This document shows, piece after piece, positions 44,833 to 52,053 of a stretch of 64,000 bases of DNA. Under the pieces are notes generated by a model. The model did not search any database, was not told the DNA's origin, and worked only from the letters and a program-made list of their open reading frames with translations. The stretch is taken from positions 18,796-82,795 of the IMG/VR virus record IMGVR_UViG_3300036780_000414; one strand, 5' to 3'. The DNA comes from a virus. The position numbers were made by a program, and so were the translations under genes. Positions within the stretch are counted from its first letter, which is position 1. Every line of letters starts with the position of its first letter.

Positions 44833-45443
44833 GTAGTCTGTTTCCCGAGCCCGTCGCGGAGCCTGGCGCCGGCCAGGCGCCCAGCAGGTTCAGTAACAGG
44901 CTGCGGTACCGCCGGGAAGATCACCCGAACCAGTGCCAGATCACCCCGGAGTACGTACTGATCCCCGTCCGGGCGGCGCTCGGCGGGATCATCGGCCTCG
45001 ACCCGTGCACCACGCCAGACAACCCCGTGGGGGCTGAGCGGTTCTTCTGCCCGCCCGCTGACGGTGCCGCTCTCCCCTGGGACTCGGGCAGCATCTTCGT
45101 TAATCCGCCGTACGGCAAGGCCCGCGAGCGGTGGGTTAGGAAGTGCCTTACGGCGGGGTTCGCCGGCAGCACGGTCATCTTGCTGATCCCCGCCGCGACG
45201 GACACGGGTGTATTCCAGCAGGCACTAGGCAGCGCGCAATCGGTCGTGTTCATTCAGGGCCGTGTCAAGTTCGGCGTGACGCGGCCGAACCAACGGCAGG
45301 CAGCTGCGAGCCACCCGTCTGCGCTGATCGGATGGAATACGGACCTGGCGGCGTGCGCATACCTGGGCACGGCCGCTACGCCTGTCGTCACCCGGCCCGT
45401 GCTGGAGGCGGCCAGGCCGCAGATCGAGAGGGAGCCGGCATGA
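44829..45443 (+). CDS. DNA N6-adenine methyltransferase (phage Dam type)
   Basis: 204 residues. QITPEYVLIPVRAALGGIIG, LDPCTT (58-62), RFFCPP and VNPPYGKARERW (NPPYG 92-96) form the phage DNA N-6-adenine-methyltransferase signature. It probably methylates adenine in the phage genome and could add to the guanine modification encoded 6 kb downstream. Start ATG 44829 overlaps the resolvase stop. Confidence 0.85.
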   Translation: MSSLFPEPVAEPGAGQAPSRFSNRLRYRREDHPNQCQITPEYVLIPVRAALGGIIGLDPCTTPDNPVGAERFFCPPADGAALPWDSGSIFVNPPYGKARERWVRKCLTAGFAGSTVILLIPAATDTGVFQQALGSAQSVVFIQGRVKFGVTRPNQRQAAASHPSALIGWNTDLAACAYLGTAATPVVTRPVLEAARPQIEREPA

Positions 45444-45508
45444 CGGTTGTCATGAGCGAGCATCGCCGACGACACGGGCGGCCAGCCATTGGGAGGAGTG
45501 CAGCATGA
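45440..45508 (+). CDS. 22-residue Arg-rich linking ORF
   Basis: ATG 45440 and TGA 45508 overlap the genes on both sides as ATGA. Encodes MTVVMSEHRRRHGRPAIGRS.. Probably a coupling element rather than a folded protein. Confidence 0.35.
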   Translation: MTVVMSEHRRRHGRPAIGRSAA

Positions 45509-45696
45509 CCGCTAAGCGCCGCTGCTGGTGGTGCGGCCAGGAGGCCGAGGTGGACACGAGCCTGCCGGAATCGGCCGGGCTGGTCCGCGACGACAGCACG
45601 ACGGACGGGTCTGAAAGCTGGATCTGCGCCGACAACCAGGCGTGCAACGAGCGCGCCAAAGCATCACGTTTCAAGACCGAGAGGGGAACTACCTGA
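45505..45696 (+). CDS. small zinc-finger protein, 63 aa
   Basis: RRCWWCGQEAEVD, then WICADNQACNERAK: two Cys pairs, a zinc ribbon. ATG 45505 with GGGAGGAG upstream. Unknown. Confidence 0.65.
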   Translation: MTAKRRCWWCGQEAEVDTSLPESAGLVRDDSTTDGSESWICADNQACNERAKASRFKTERGTT

Positions 45697-46040
45697 TGCC
45701 CGGACCCCTGAAGCTGCGCGCGCAGCTTCCCGATGACCGCCACAACGGGCTGGTCGACCCGGCTAAGGTGACGGACTTCCTGTCGCAGCCGCGTAACGCC
45801 GTGCTGGTGGTCGGCGTGCTGTACTGCCCGACGACGGAGGTGAACAACGAGACCGGCGCCAGCGTCCCGGTGGTGCGGTTCAAGCACATTGAGGTGGTGT
45901 CGCCCGGCCATGACGCCTACGGGCTGGTCGCGGAAATCCTCCATCAGGAGCACCAGGGGCGCACTGGTGAGATGATGCTCCCGTTCCCGCCTGGGGAGGA
46001 CATCCGCATTTCCGGGGAAACCGACAGCAACGAGGAGTAA
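45696..46040 (+). CDS. hypothetical protein, 114 aa
   Basis: ATG 45696 (TGATG). Beta-rich (NAVLVVGVLYCPTTEVN, VPVVRFKHIEVVSPGHDAYG), then EILHQEHQGRTG. The regular strands and VVRFKHIEV are reminiscent of small phage recombination or annealing cofactors; no firm family. Located within the DNA-metabolism genes. Confidence 0.6.
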   Translation: MPGPLKLRAQLPDDRHNGLVDPAKVTDFLSQPRNAVLVVGVLYCPTTEVNNETGASVPVVRFKHIEVVSPGHDAYGLVAEILHQEHQGRTGEMMLPFPPGEDIRISGETDSNEE

Positions 46041-46047
46041 ACACCGC

Positions 46048-46962
46048 ATGACCGAAACGCAGCAGTTGCCGTCCGGCCTGTCGTGGTCCGTCACCCGCCG
46101 CCGCATCCCGTGGCACGCGGCGGAAGGCCCGCGTGCGCTGCCGCTGGGCCGGCACGTGAACCACGACAGCCGCAACCTGTGGTACCCGTACCGGCGGACA
46201 GCGCCGACGCTGGTCCGTGTCGTGCACGCCCGGAACATCCCGATCCTCGACCAGGGCGACGTGGGCAGCTGCACGGGCAACGGTGAAGTCGGCGTGCTCG
46301 GCTGCGACCCGAACTACGCGGCGCTGCCCGCAGGGCACCCGGCGCTGAACGAGGCTGAGGCGCTGAAGATCTACAGCGGCGCGGAGGTCATCGACGGCGA
46401 CGGGCCGTACCCGCCGAACGACGACGGCAGCAGCGGCCCGAGCGCGGCGAAGGCGGCGATGCAGCTGGGCCTGATCTCCGGGTACACGCACTGCCTGTCA
46501 CTCGAAGACGTGCTCGACGCCTTGCAGACGCAGGCGGTCAGCATCGGGATCAACTGGTACACGTCGTTCGACAACCCGCCGTCGTCCGGGCTGCTGACGA
46601 TCAGCAAGGGCGCGACGGTGCGCGGCGGTCACGAGCCGATGCTGCGCGGCATCGACGTGGACGCGCAGACGGTCCTCGGGGACAACTCCTGGGGCGAGTC
46701 CTGGGGTGTTCAGGGTAGCTTCAGCATGGGCTGGGCGACGCTGGAGCGGCTGCTGGGCGAGCAGGGCGACGGCACGGTGTCGGTGCCGCTCGGCTCCCCC
46801 GCCCCGGTCCCGGTGCCGCCGTCGCCCGTCCCGGTCGCGGACGCGGCAGATACCACGCTGTGGGCGGCCACCGAGGGCTGGTCAGCTGAGACGCACGTCG
46901 AGGGCAACCGCAAGGCCGCGCAGGCCGTGCGGACCTGGGCGGCGGCCAAGGGACTTTCCTAG
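46048..46962 (+). CDS. papain-like (C1-type) cysteine peptidase
   Basis: 304 residues, ATG 46048. The complete papain set is visible: oxyanion Gln69, catalytic Cys75 in ILDQGDVGSCTGNG, His195 in GGHEPMLRGID and Asn213 in DNSWGESWG. Between them, GPSAAKAAMQLGLISGY is the usual second helix. A Pro/Val linker (PVPVPPSPVPVADA) leads to a short C-terminal domain (245-304). No signal peptide, so it acts in the cytoplasm or is packaged. Similar proteins occur in other actinophages, role unknown. Last gene before the DUF932 promoter. Confidence 0.8.
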   Translation: MTETQQLPSGLSWSVTRRRIPWHAAEGPRALPLGRHVNHDSRNLWYPYRRTAPTLVRVVHARNIPILDQGDVGSCTGNGEVGVLGCDPNYAALPAGHPALNEAEALKIYSGAEVIDGDGPYPPNDDGSSGPSAAKAAMQLGLISGYTHCLSLEDVLDALQTQAVSIGINWYTSFDNPPSSGLLTISKGATVRGGHEPMLRGIDVDAQTVLGDNSWGESWGVQGSFSMGWATLERLLGEQGDGTVSVPLGSPAPVPVPPSPVPVADAADTTLWAATEGWSAETHVEGNRKAAQAVRTWAAAKGLS

Positions 46963-46983
46963 CGACGCGATCACCCCATTACC

Positions 46984-47002
46984 CACATGTGTGTGGTACT
47001 CT
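46984..47002 (+). promoter_or_regulatory. rightward promoter with CACATGTG element
   Basis: CACATGTG (46984-46991), TGTGG, TACTCT (46997-47002), the same geometry as the leftward promoters. Start codon 47058 with GAGAGAGGG. Confidence 0.75.
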
Positions 47003-47057
47003 GTGGGTAGTGGGGCGGTGAGCCCCGCCGACACCCCAGAGAGAGGGCGAAGCACCC

Positions 47058-48368
47058 ATGACGACCCCAGTGACCGACCTCAACGCGGCGTTCGCCGCTG
47101 AGCGCACCGAGCAGATCGGCAAGATCCTGGCGTTCAACGAGGGCATCCCCGGCCGCGCCGAGGCCGCCCGCGAGGCAGCCGAGGGCTACCGGGCCGACTT
47201 CGCGCAACGCGTCGGTGACGGCAAGGTCCGCGACAACGGCGACGGCACGTTCACGGTGACCGACCCCGGCAGCTACGACGACGGCGAGACGCTGCGGATG
47301 CGGCAGCCGCGCGGTTTCGAGCAGGAGCAGCCGATGCCGATGCCGGTCAGCAACCTGGACGAGAGCCGGGGAACCGCCGCCCTCTACACCAGGGTCCCCG
47401 AGTGGCACACCCTCGGCACGGTGATCCGCGCCGGCGTCAGCGACCTGGATGAGGTGCTGCGGCTCGCGCAGATCGACTTCGAGGTCATCAAGCGCTCAGT
47501 CCGCTACTCCGTCGACGACGACGAGATCGCCGCTGAGCTGGCCCGCCCGCTGACGAAGGTGTTCGACGGCCAGTTCGTCACGCTGCGCGCCGACACGATG
47601 GCACCGCTCGGCACGGTCGGCAGCATCTACACCCCCATCCAGAACGGCGACGCGGGCAGGTTCCTCCAGGAAGTCATCGCGACCAACAAGATGGTCTTCG
47701 AGAGCGCCGGCGCGACGTACGGCGGCAAGCACGTGTTCATCGGGATGCGGCTGCCGGAAGACGTGGTGCTCGACCTCGGTGACGGCGTGACCGACGTGAT
47801 CAAGCCGTACCTGTACTGGCTGAACGGCCACGACGGGCGGACCAGCGCGACGGTCGCCGTCACCCCGTGGCGGGCCGCGTGCGGGAATACCGAGCGGTTC
47901 GCGCTGCGTGACGCGGTGGCCCGGTGGCGCACCCGGCACACCACGAACGTGATGGGCGAGGAGCAGGTCAAGGAAGCCCGCCGGACGCTGAACCTGACGG
48001 TCAAGTATTACGAGTCGTTCAAGCGCGAAGGCGAGCTGCTGGCCCGAACCGAGGTCACGAACGCGGACTTCGATGAGCTGATCAAGTCGGTGTACGAGCT
48101 GAAGGACGACGACACCGACCGCAAGAAGGAGTCGTGGAACGCGCGGGCCGGGGTGCTGCAAGAGATGTACCGGGGCGAGTCGGAGAAGCTGGGCCGCACC
48201 GGGTACGCGGCCGAGCGCGCATTCACCGACTACTTCGACCACGTGGCCCCCCGCAAGGGCACCGCTGACGGGATGGCCGCAGCCCGCGCCACCGCCCTGA
48301 TCGAGGGCAGCGACGACCAGGCCAAGACCACCGTTCACAAGAAGCTGCTGACGCTGACGACCCGCTAG
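47058..48368 (+). CDS. DUF932 (TIGR03299-type) phage/plasmid protein
   Basis: 436 residues, ATG 47058. Blocks EVIKRSVRYSVDDDEIA, FVTLRADTMAPLGTVGSIYT, ESAGATYGGKHVFIGMRLPE, WRAACGNTERFALR and RHTTNVMGEEQVKEAR match DUF932, a large family on phages, plasmids and conjugative elements with no settled function. The gene has its own promoter and a double terminator, so it is expressed as a single unit. Length and domain order are normal. Confidence 0.85.
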   Translation: MTTPVTDLNAAFAAERTEQIGKILAFNEGIPGRAEAAREAAEGYRADFAQRVGDGKVRDNGDGTFTVTDPGSYDDGETLRMRQPRGFEQEQPMPMPVSNLDESRGTAALYTRVPEWHTLGTVIRAGVSDLDEVLRLAQIDFEVIKRSVRYSVDDDEIAAELARPLTKVFDGQFVTLRADTMAPLGTVGSIYTPIQNGDAGRFLQEVIATNKMVFESAGATYGGKHVFIGMRLPEDVVLDLGDGVTDVIKPYLYWLNGHDGRTSATVAVTPWRAACGNTERFALRDAVARWRTRHTTNVMGEEQVKEARRTLNLTVKYYESFKREGELLARTEVTNADFDELIKSVYELKDDDTDRKKESWNARAGVLQEMYRGESEKLGRTGYAAERAFTDYFDHVAPRKGTADGMAAARATALIEGSDDQAKTTVHKKLLTLTTR

Positions 48369-48379
48369 CAGCCCAGGAC

Positions 48380-48416
48380 GTGCCCGCCCCCGCTGCGCAC
48401 CAGCGGGGGCGGGCAC
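48380..48416. terminator. terminator 1 after DUF932
   Basis: A 16-bp perfect stem (48380-48395 with 48401-48416) and a 5-nt loop, 12 bp after the stop. Confidence 0.85.
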
Positions 48417-48421
48417 CAGCT

Positions 48422-48458
48422 CAGCGGGGCGGCTGCGTACCGGTTAGCCGCCCCGCTG
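48422..48458. terminator. terminator 2 after DUF932
   Basis: CAGCGGGGCGGCT (48422-48434) pairs with 48446-48458. Tandem with the previous hairpin. Confidence 0.7.
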
Positions 48459-48502
48459 CTGTATGTACTGGGTAGAGATCCTGTTGGAGGAGGAGAGGGC
48501 CG

Positions 48503-48835
48503 ATGAGGGAAGTCAGGGCAGGTGAGCCGTTGTTCACCGAGGGTGACGAGCCGGAACGCCTGCTGTTCACTGAGGAGTTCGCGACGCTGCTGGGCGTGAC
48601 CCCGGCGACGCTGCGCGGTTACCATGCGGACGCGCGACGGGCGAGGCGGCTGCGGAAGCCGGCGCACTTCCCGCCGCCGGACGAGGTGGTGCGCCGTACC
48701 AGCATCAAGGCGAACCGGCAGCCGGTCGTGGCGCAGACACCGGTATGGCGGGAGAGCAAGGCGAAGCACTACGCGGACAACCGGCTGGGTCCGGGTGGCC
48801 GCCCCCGCGCGCAGCTCGGCCAGGAAGCCGGCTGA
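48503..48835 (+). CDS. HTH-type DNA-binding protein, 110 aa
   Basis: ATG 48503 after GGAGGAG. RLLFTEEFATLLGVTPATLR is a MerR/excisionase-like helix-turn-helix (residues 19-38) and the C-terminal half is basic. TGATG overlap with the next gene. May control the downstream modification operon. Confidence 0.65.
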   Translation: MREVRAGEPLFTEGDEPERLLFTEEFATLLGVTPATLRGYHADARRARRLRKPAHFPPPDEVVRRTSIKANRQPVVAQTPVWRESKAKHYADNRLGPGGRPRAQLGQEAG

Positions 48836-49212
48836 TGGCCAAGGCCGGGAAACGCGCCCGGCACGTGCCGCCCGCCAGCGAGGTCAGGCTAGGTGTGCGC
48901 GCGTACCTGACCGACTGCCTGGCCTACCGGCTGGTACCGAACGCTGAGACAGCGAAGCGGGTGGTCTGGTGCGGCGGCGGCGACCAGGAAGAGAACCGGG
49001 CCGGCTACGCGCTAGTCCAGCGGCTGTACGAGCAGGAGCTGCCAGCGGTGCGGGCGGCCTGGCAGGAACTGCGCGCACTGGACGACAGGAAACGGCGGAA
49101 AGAGGGGGCACACGATGGCACTGGACTGGCAGCCGGCGGCGGGGGCCGGGGTGGAAGTAGCGTTCACGGACCCGCCGGTAAGCGTGCTCGTGTGGCGCAC
49201 CGCGAAGCCTAA
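48835..49212 (+). CDS. hypothetical protein, 125 aa, with Gly-rich tail
   Basis: Helical (EVRLGVRAYLTDCLAYRLV, GYALVQRLYEQELPAVRAAW), then basic and a Gly/Arg tail that overlaps the DUF397 gene by 98 bp. The overlap and tail suggest the true end of the fold is near residue 95. Unknown. Confidence 0.55.
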   Translation: MAKAGKRARHVPPASEVRLGVRAYLTDCLAYRLVPNAETAKRVVWCGGGDQEENRAGYALVQRLYEQELPAVRAAWQELRALDDRKRRKEGAHDGTGLAAGGGGRGGSSVHGPAGKRARVAHREA

Positions 49213-49369
49213 CGTGATCCTCACGTTCACCCCCGATGAGTGGACCGCGTTTACCGGCGGGGTGCTGAACGGCGAGTTCGACCACTTCGGCGCACAGGAC
49301 GGCGGGCCTGACAGCCCGCAGTTAGAACGGCGGCAAGCTGGCCCCGGTCAGCTTGCCGTTTCCCACTGA
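49115..49369 (+). CDS. DUF397-like protein
   Basis: 84 residues. PPVSVLVWRTAKPNVILTFTPDEW then AFTGGVLNGEFDHF matches the DUF397 core (LTFTPAEWxAFxxGVKxGEF) of Streptomyces regulators that usually sit beside XRE-type genes. Here a HTH gene lies just upstream (48503). It may interfere with host regulators. Confidence 0.65.
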   Translation: MALDWQPAAGAGVEVAFTDPPVSVLVWRTAKPNVILTFTPDEWTAFTGGVLNGEFDHFGAQDGGPDSPQLERRQAGPGQLAVSH

Positions 49370-49385
49370 GAGAGGGAAAACACCG

Positions 49386-49571
49386 ATGACACCGTACGAG
49401 CGGTTGCAGCTGATCCAGCTGACCGAACTCCCGGCGGCGGAACGGCGGGTACGCGAGACCTGCGAGGCGTACACGTGGGCGAAGGCGTTCAAGGACGGCC
49501 TGCGTGACGAGCTGCGCGAGCTGTCCCAGATCCTGCACGACGACGAGACGGGGGCACCCAGTGCCGCTTAA
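49386..49571 (+). CDS. small helical protein, 61 aa
   Basis: ATG 49386 after GAGAGAGGG. PYERLQLIQLTELPAAERRV then KDGLRDELRELSQIL. Helix pair. Unknown. Confidence 0.6.
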   Translation: MTPYERLQLIQLTELPAAERRVRETCEAYTWAKAFKDGLRDELRELSQILHDDETGAPSAA

Positions 49572-49983
49572 CCATAAGGGCATGCAGGCCATCAGGGCGC
49601 GTCACCAGCAGCACACCTGCGCGAGCCACTGCGAACCGGGGATCTGCGTGCACTGCCAGGACAAGTGGCCGTGCGACGCGGTGAAGCTCCTCGACGTGGC
49701 TGCTGCGGCGGCGTACTTCGCTGAGACGTGGGCTGAGCTGATAACGCTGATGCCCGACGAGTACGACTGCACGATGCAGTGCGGCGAGGCTGAGGCGGCA
49801 GCTGGCCTGTACCGGGCACTTGGCGACGGTAAAACAGCCGAAGAGGTCCTTGACGCGCACGCGGCGCACGACACTGAGGAGGACAGCCACTACGAGCGGG
49901 GCGCAGCCGTCATCCGGGCCGCCCGTGAGGAGCAGCAGCGTGACCGAGCAGCAGGACGAGGCAGTCCCGTTCCGGGTAGCTGA
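49561..49983 (+). CDS. zinc-motif protein, 140 aa
   Basis: GTG 49561. HTCASHCEPGICVHCQDKWPC is a dense Cys/His cluster, then helical (AAAAYFAETWAELITLM) and acidic (HAAHDTEEDSHYERG). Overlaps the ParB-like start by 44 bp. Unknown. Confidence 0.6.
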   Translation: MPLNHKGMQAIRARHQQHTCASHCEPGICVHCQDKWPCDAVKLLDVAAAAAYFAETWAELITLMPDEYDCTMQCGEAEAAAGLYRALGDGKTAEEVLDAHAAHDTEEDSHYERGAAVIRAAREEQQRDRAAGRGSPVPGS

Positions 49984-50572
49984 CCAGGAGTACGACCCGG
50001 CGATACCCGTCGACTCAGTCAGCGAGCACCCTAAGAACTACGTGATGGGGGACATCGGGGCCATCAGCGAGTCGATCGACGCGCACGGGTTCTTCGGCGC
50101 GGTCATCGTGCAGCGCAGCAGCCGCCGCATCGTCGCCGGCAACCACCGTCACCGCACCGCGAAAATGAAGGGCGCGAGCACGGTCCCCGGCTTCTGGCTG
50201 GACTGCGACGACGACGAGGCTGAGCGGATCCTGGCGGTAGACAACCGCACCGCCCGCCTGGCAACATTCGACGACGCCGCACTGCTGGACCTGCTGGTCG
50301 GCATCGCGACCAGCAGCGGCGACCTGAAAGGTACCGGGTACGACGGTGACGACCTGGACGACCTGCGGCAGATGCTGACCCCGCCGGACCTGGAAAAGCT
50401 CGGCGGCGGCGGCGGCCCGAAAGACAATGACCTGTGGCCGGTGCTGCGGTTCAAGGTCCCCCCGGCGGTACGCGACCGCTTCTACCAGGCCACCGACCCG
50501 GCCGAGGACCAGACCGACGAGGGCCGGTTCTTCTGGATGCTGCACCAGGTAGACCACCTTGACCCCCGCTGA
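49940..50572 (+). CDS. ParB-like nuclease-domain protein
   Basis: 210 residues from GTG 49940 behind AGGAG (an upstream frame is open but lacks a site). IPVDSVSEHPKNYVMGDIGA, SIDAHGFFGAVIVQR, RRIVAGNHRHRTAKM (67-74) and ILAVDNRTARLATFD form a ParB/Spo0J N-terminal (ParBc) domain; the C-terminal third (LKFKVPPAVRDRF-like) is extra. Such free ParBc proteins in phages can be CTP-binding clamps, nickases or methyltransferase partners. Heads the modification operon. Confidence 0.8.
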   Translation: MTEQQDEAVPFRVADQEYDPAIPVDSVSEHPKNYVMGDIGAISESIDAHGFFGAVIVQRSSRRIVAGNHRHRTAKMKGASTVPGFWLDCDDDEAERILAVDNRTARLATFDDAALLDLLVGIATSSGDLKGTGYDGDDLDDLRQMLTPPDLEKLGGGGGPKDNDLWPVLRFKVPPAVRDRFYQATDPAEDQTDEGRFFWMLHQVDHLDPR

Positions 50573-51128
50573 GCTGGCCGCCACGGCGGTACGCGACCAT
50601 CACGCCATCCAGCAGCCCGAGGAGCTGACCCGGCTGATCAGCCGGCTGCGCCGCCTCCGCCCGCTCCGCACGGTGATCGAGATCGGCTGCGACGCCGGCG
50701 GGACACTGTGGGCATGGCGGCAGGTATGCCCCGTGGTGTACGGCATCACCCTGCCGGTGTCCCCGCCGGGTGAGGGCCTGTTCCCGCAGGGCAGGCACCC
50801 GCTGGAAACGCACGGCGCACTCGTGCACCTGGGAGACAGCCACGATGCCGGGTCGGTTTTCTGGCTGGGCGCACAGCTGGGCTTCGGCAAGCAGGCTGAC
50901 TTCCTGTTCATCGACGGTGACCACAGCCCCGAGGGTGTCCTGGCCGACTTCGAGGACTACCGGCACCTTGTCCGCCCCGGCGGGCTCATTGCCCTGGACG
51001 ACGTACTCAACCCGGACCTGGACGTGCGGAAGGCGTGGACGCACATCACCAGCCTGCCGCTGCACACGGAAGTGATCAGCGCGGGGAAGATGCCAGCGGG
51101 GATCGGCCTGGTGCATGCACCAGCCTGA
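50559..51128 (+). CDS. class I SAM methyltransferase, CmcI-like
   Basis: 189 residues, TTG 50559 overlapping the ParB-like stop by 14 bp. TVIEIGCDAGGTLWAWRQV is the SAM motif I, and ADFLFIDGDHSPEGVLADFE and LVRPGGLIALDDV are the cephalosporin-hydroxylase/Methyltransferase_24 motifs. It is coupled to the first DpdA-like gene, so it may methylate a modified base or nucleotide; substrate unknown. Confidence 0.75.
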   Translation: MTPAELAATAVRDHHAIQQPEELTRLISRLRRLRPLRTVIEIGCDAGGTLWAWRQVCPVVYGITLPVSPPGEGLFPQGRHPLETHGALVHLGDSHDAGSVFWLGAQLGFGKQADFLFIDGDHSPEGVLADFEDYRHLVRPGGLIALDDVLNPDLDVRKAWTHITSLPLHTEVISAGKMPAGIGLVHAPA

Positions 51129-52053
51129 CCCGGTAGCCCGCATGCTGGTCAGCTACTACTACCGGGGAAAGTGTGACCTGGGCCAGATAGTCGACATGGA
51201 AGCTGCGCTGGGCAGGGCAGGCGGCCGGCTGGAGCTGTTCGCGGACTCCGGGGCGTTTTCGGCGTTCACCCAGCGGCGCGGCGGTGCGAGCATCAAACGG
51301 GAAGAGTACGCCGCCTGGCTGACGGAGTGGCAGGACCAGCTGAAGATCATGGTCAACCTGGACGTGATCGGTGACGCGAAGGCCAGCGCCCGCAACCAGC
51401 TGTGGCTTGAGGACCGGGGCCTCCCGGTCTTGCCGGTCTACCACATGCAGTCACCGCTGAGTGAGCTGGAGGCGCTGTGCCGCGACTACGACTACATCTG
51501 CATCGGCGGCACCGCATCGCTGACGGGGACAAAGAAGCTCGCCGCGACCGCCCGCGCGATGCTGATCGCCCGTGAGCACGGCACCCGCGTGCACGGGCTC
51601 GGCAGGTCCGCGTCGGAGGAGCTGGCTTCCCTGCCGTTCTACTCTGCCGACTCGACCACGTGGACATACGGGGCTCGCTTCGGCTCACTCCAGGTGTTCA
51701 CCGGCAGCCGGGTCGCTTCCCTGCCCGTGCAGGAAGCAGTCAGGCACCCTGTCCTGATCCGCTCGCACGGGGCCGACCCGCAGCGGATGGCTGTCCCGGC
51801 GTACGGCAACCGCGGAAAGAGCCTGGGGATCATGAAAGACCAGGGTGACTACCGGCGGGAAGTGGACGAGTCGGTGTTCGTGGCCGCTGTCGCGTGGAAG
51901 CGGCTCGAAGCGCACCTCCGCGCACGGCACCGTGTTCCCCCGCCGCCAGGGCAGGAGTCAACGGGGACGAACCTGTGGCTGGCGGACAACGCCATCCGGC
52001 ACTTCGCGGTTCTGGTCCGCGCGGTCAGCTGGCTAGCTGAGACCAGCACATGA
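51115..52053 (+). CDS. dpdA: DpdA-like 7-deazaguanine DNA transglycosylase, copy 1
   Basis: 312 residues, ATG 51115. TGT-superfamily motifs: LFADSGAFSA with Asp44 (substrate-base Asp), NLDVIGD, CIGGTASLTG (131-134 GGTA), HGLGR (160-164) and SADSTTW with Asp179, the presumed nucleophile. These are the DpdA features; it would swap guanine in DNA for a 7-deazaguanine made by the downstream Que enzymes. No C-terminal CxCxxC zinc cluster of tRNA TGT, as in phage forms. About 60% identical by eye to copy 2. Confidence 0.85.
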   Translation: MHQPDPVARMLVSYYYRGKCDLGQIVDMEAALGRAGGRLELFADSGAFSAFTQRRGGASIKREEYAAWLTEWQDQLKIMVNLDVIGDAKASARNQLWLEDRGLPVLPVYHMQSPLSELEALCRDYDYICIGGTASLTGTKKLAATARAMLIAREHGTRVHGLGRSASEELASLPFYSADSTTWTYGARFGSLQVFTGSRVASLPVQEAVRHPVLIRSHGADPQRMAVPAYGNRGKSLGIMKDQGDYRREVDESVFVAAVAWKRLEAHLRARHRVPPPPGQESTGTNLWLADNAIRHFAVLVRAVSWLAETST

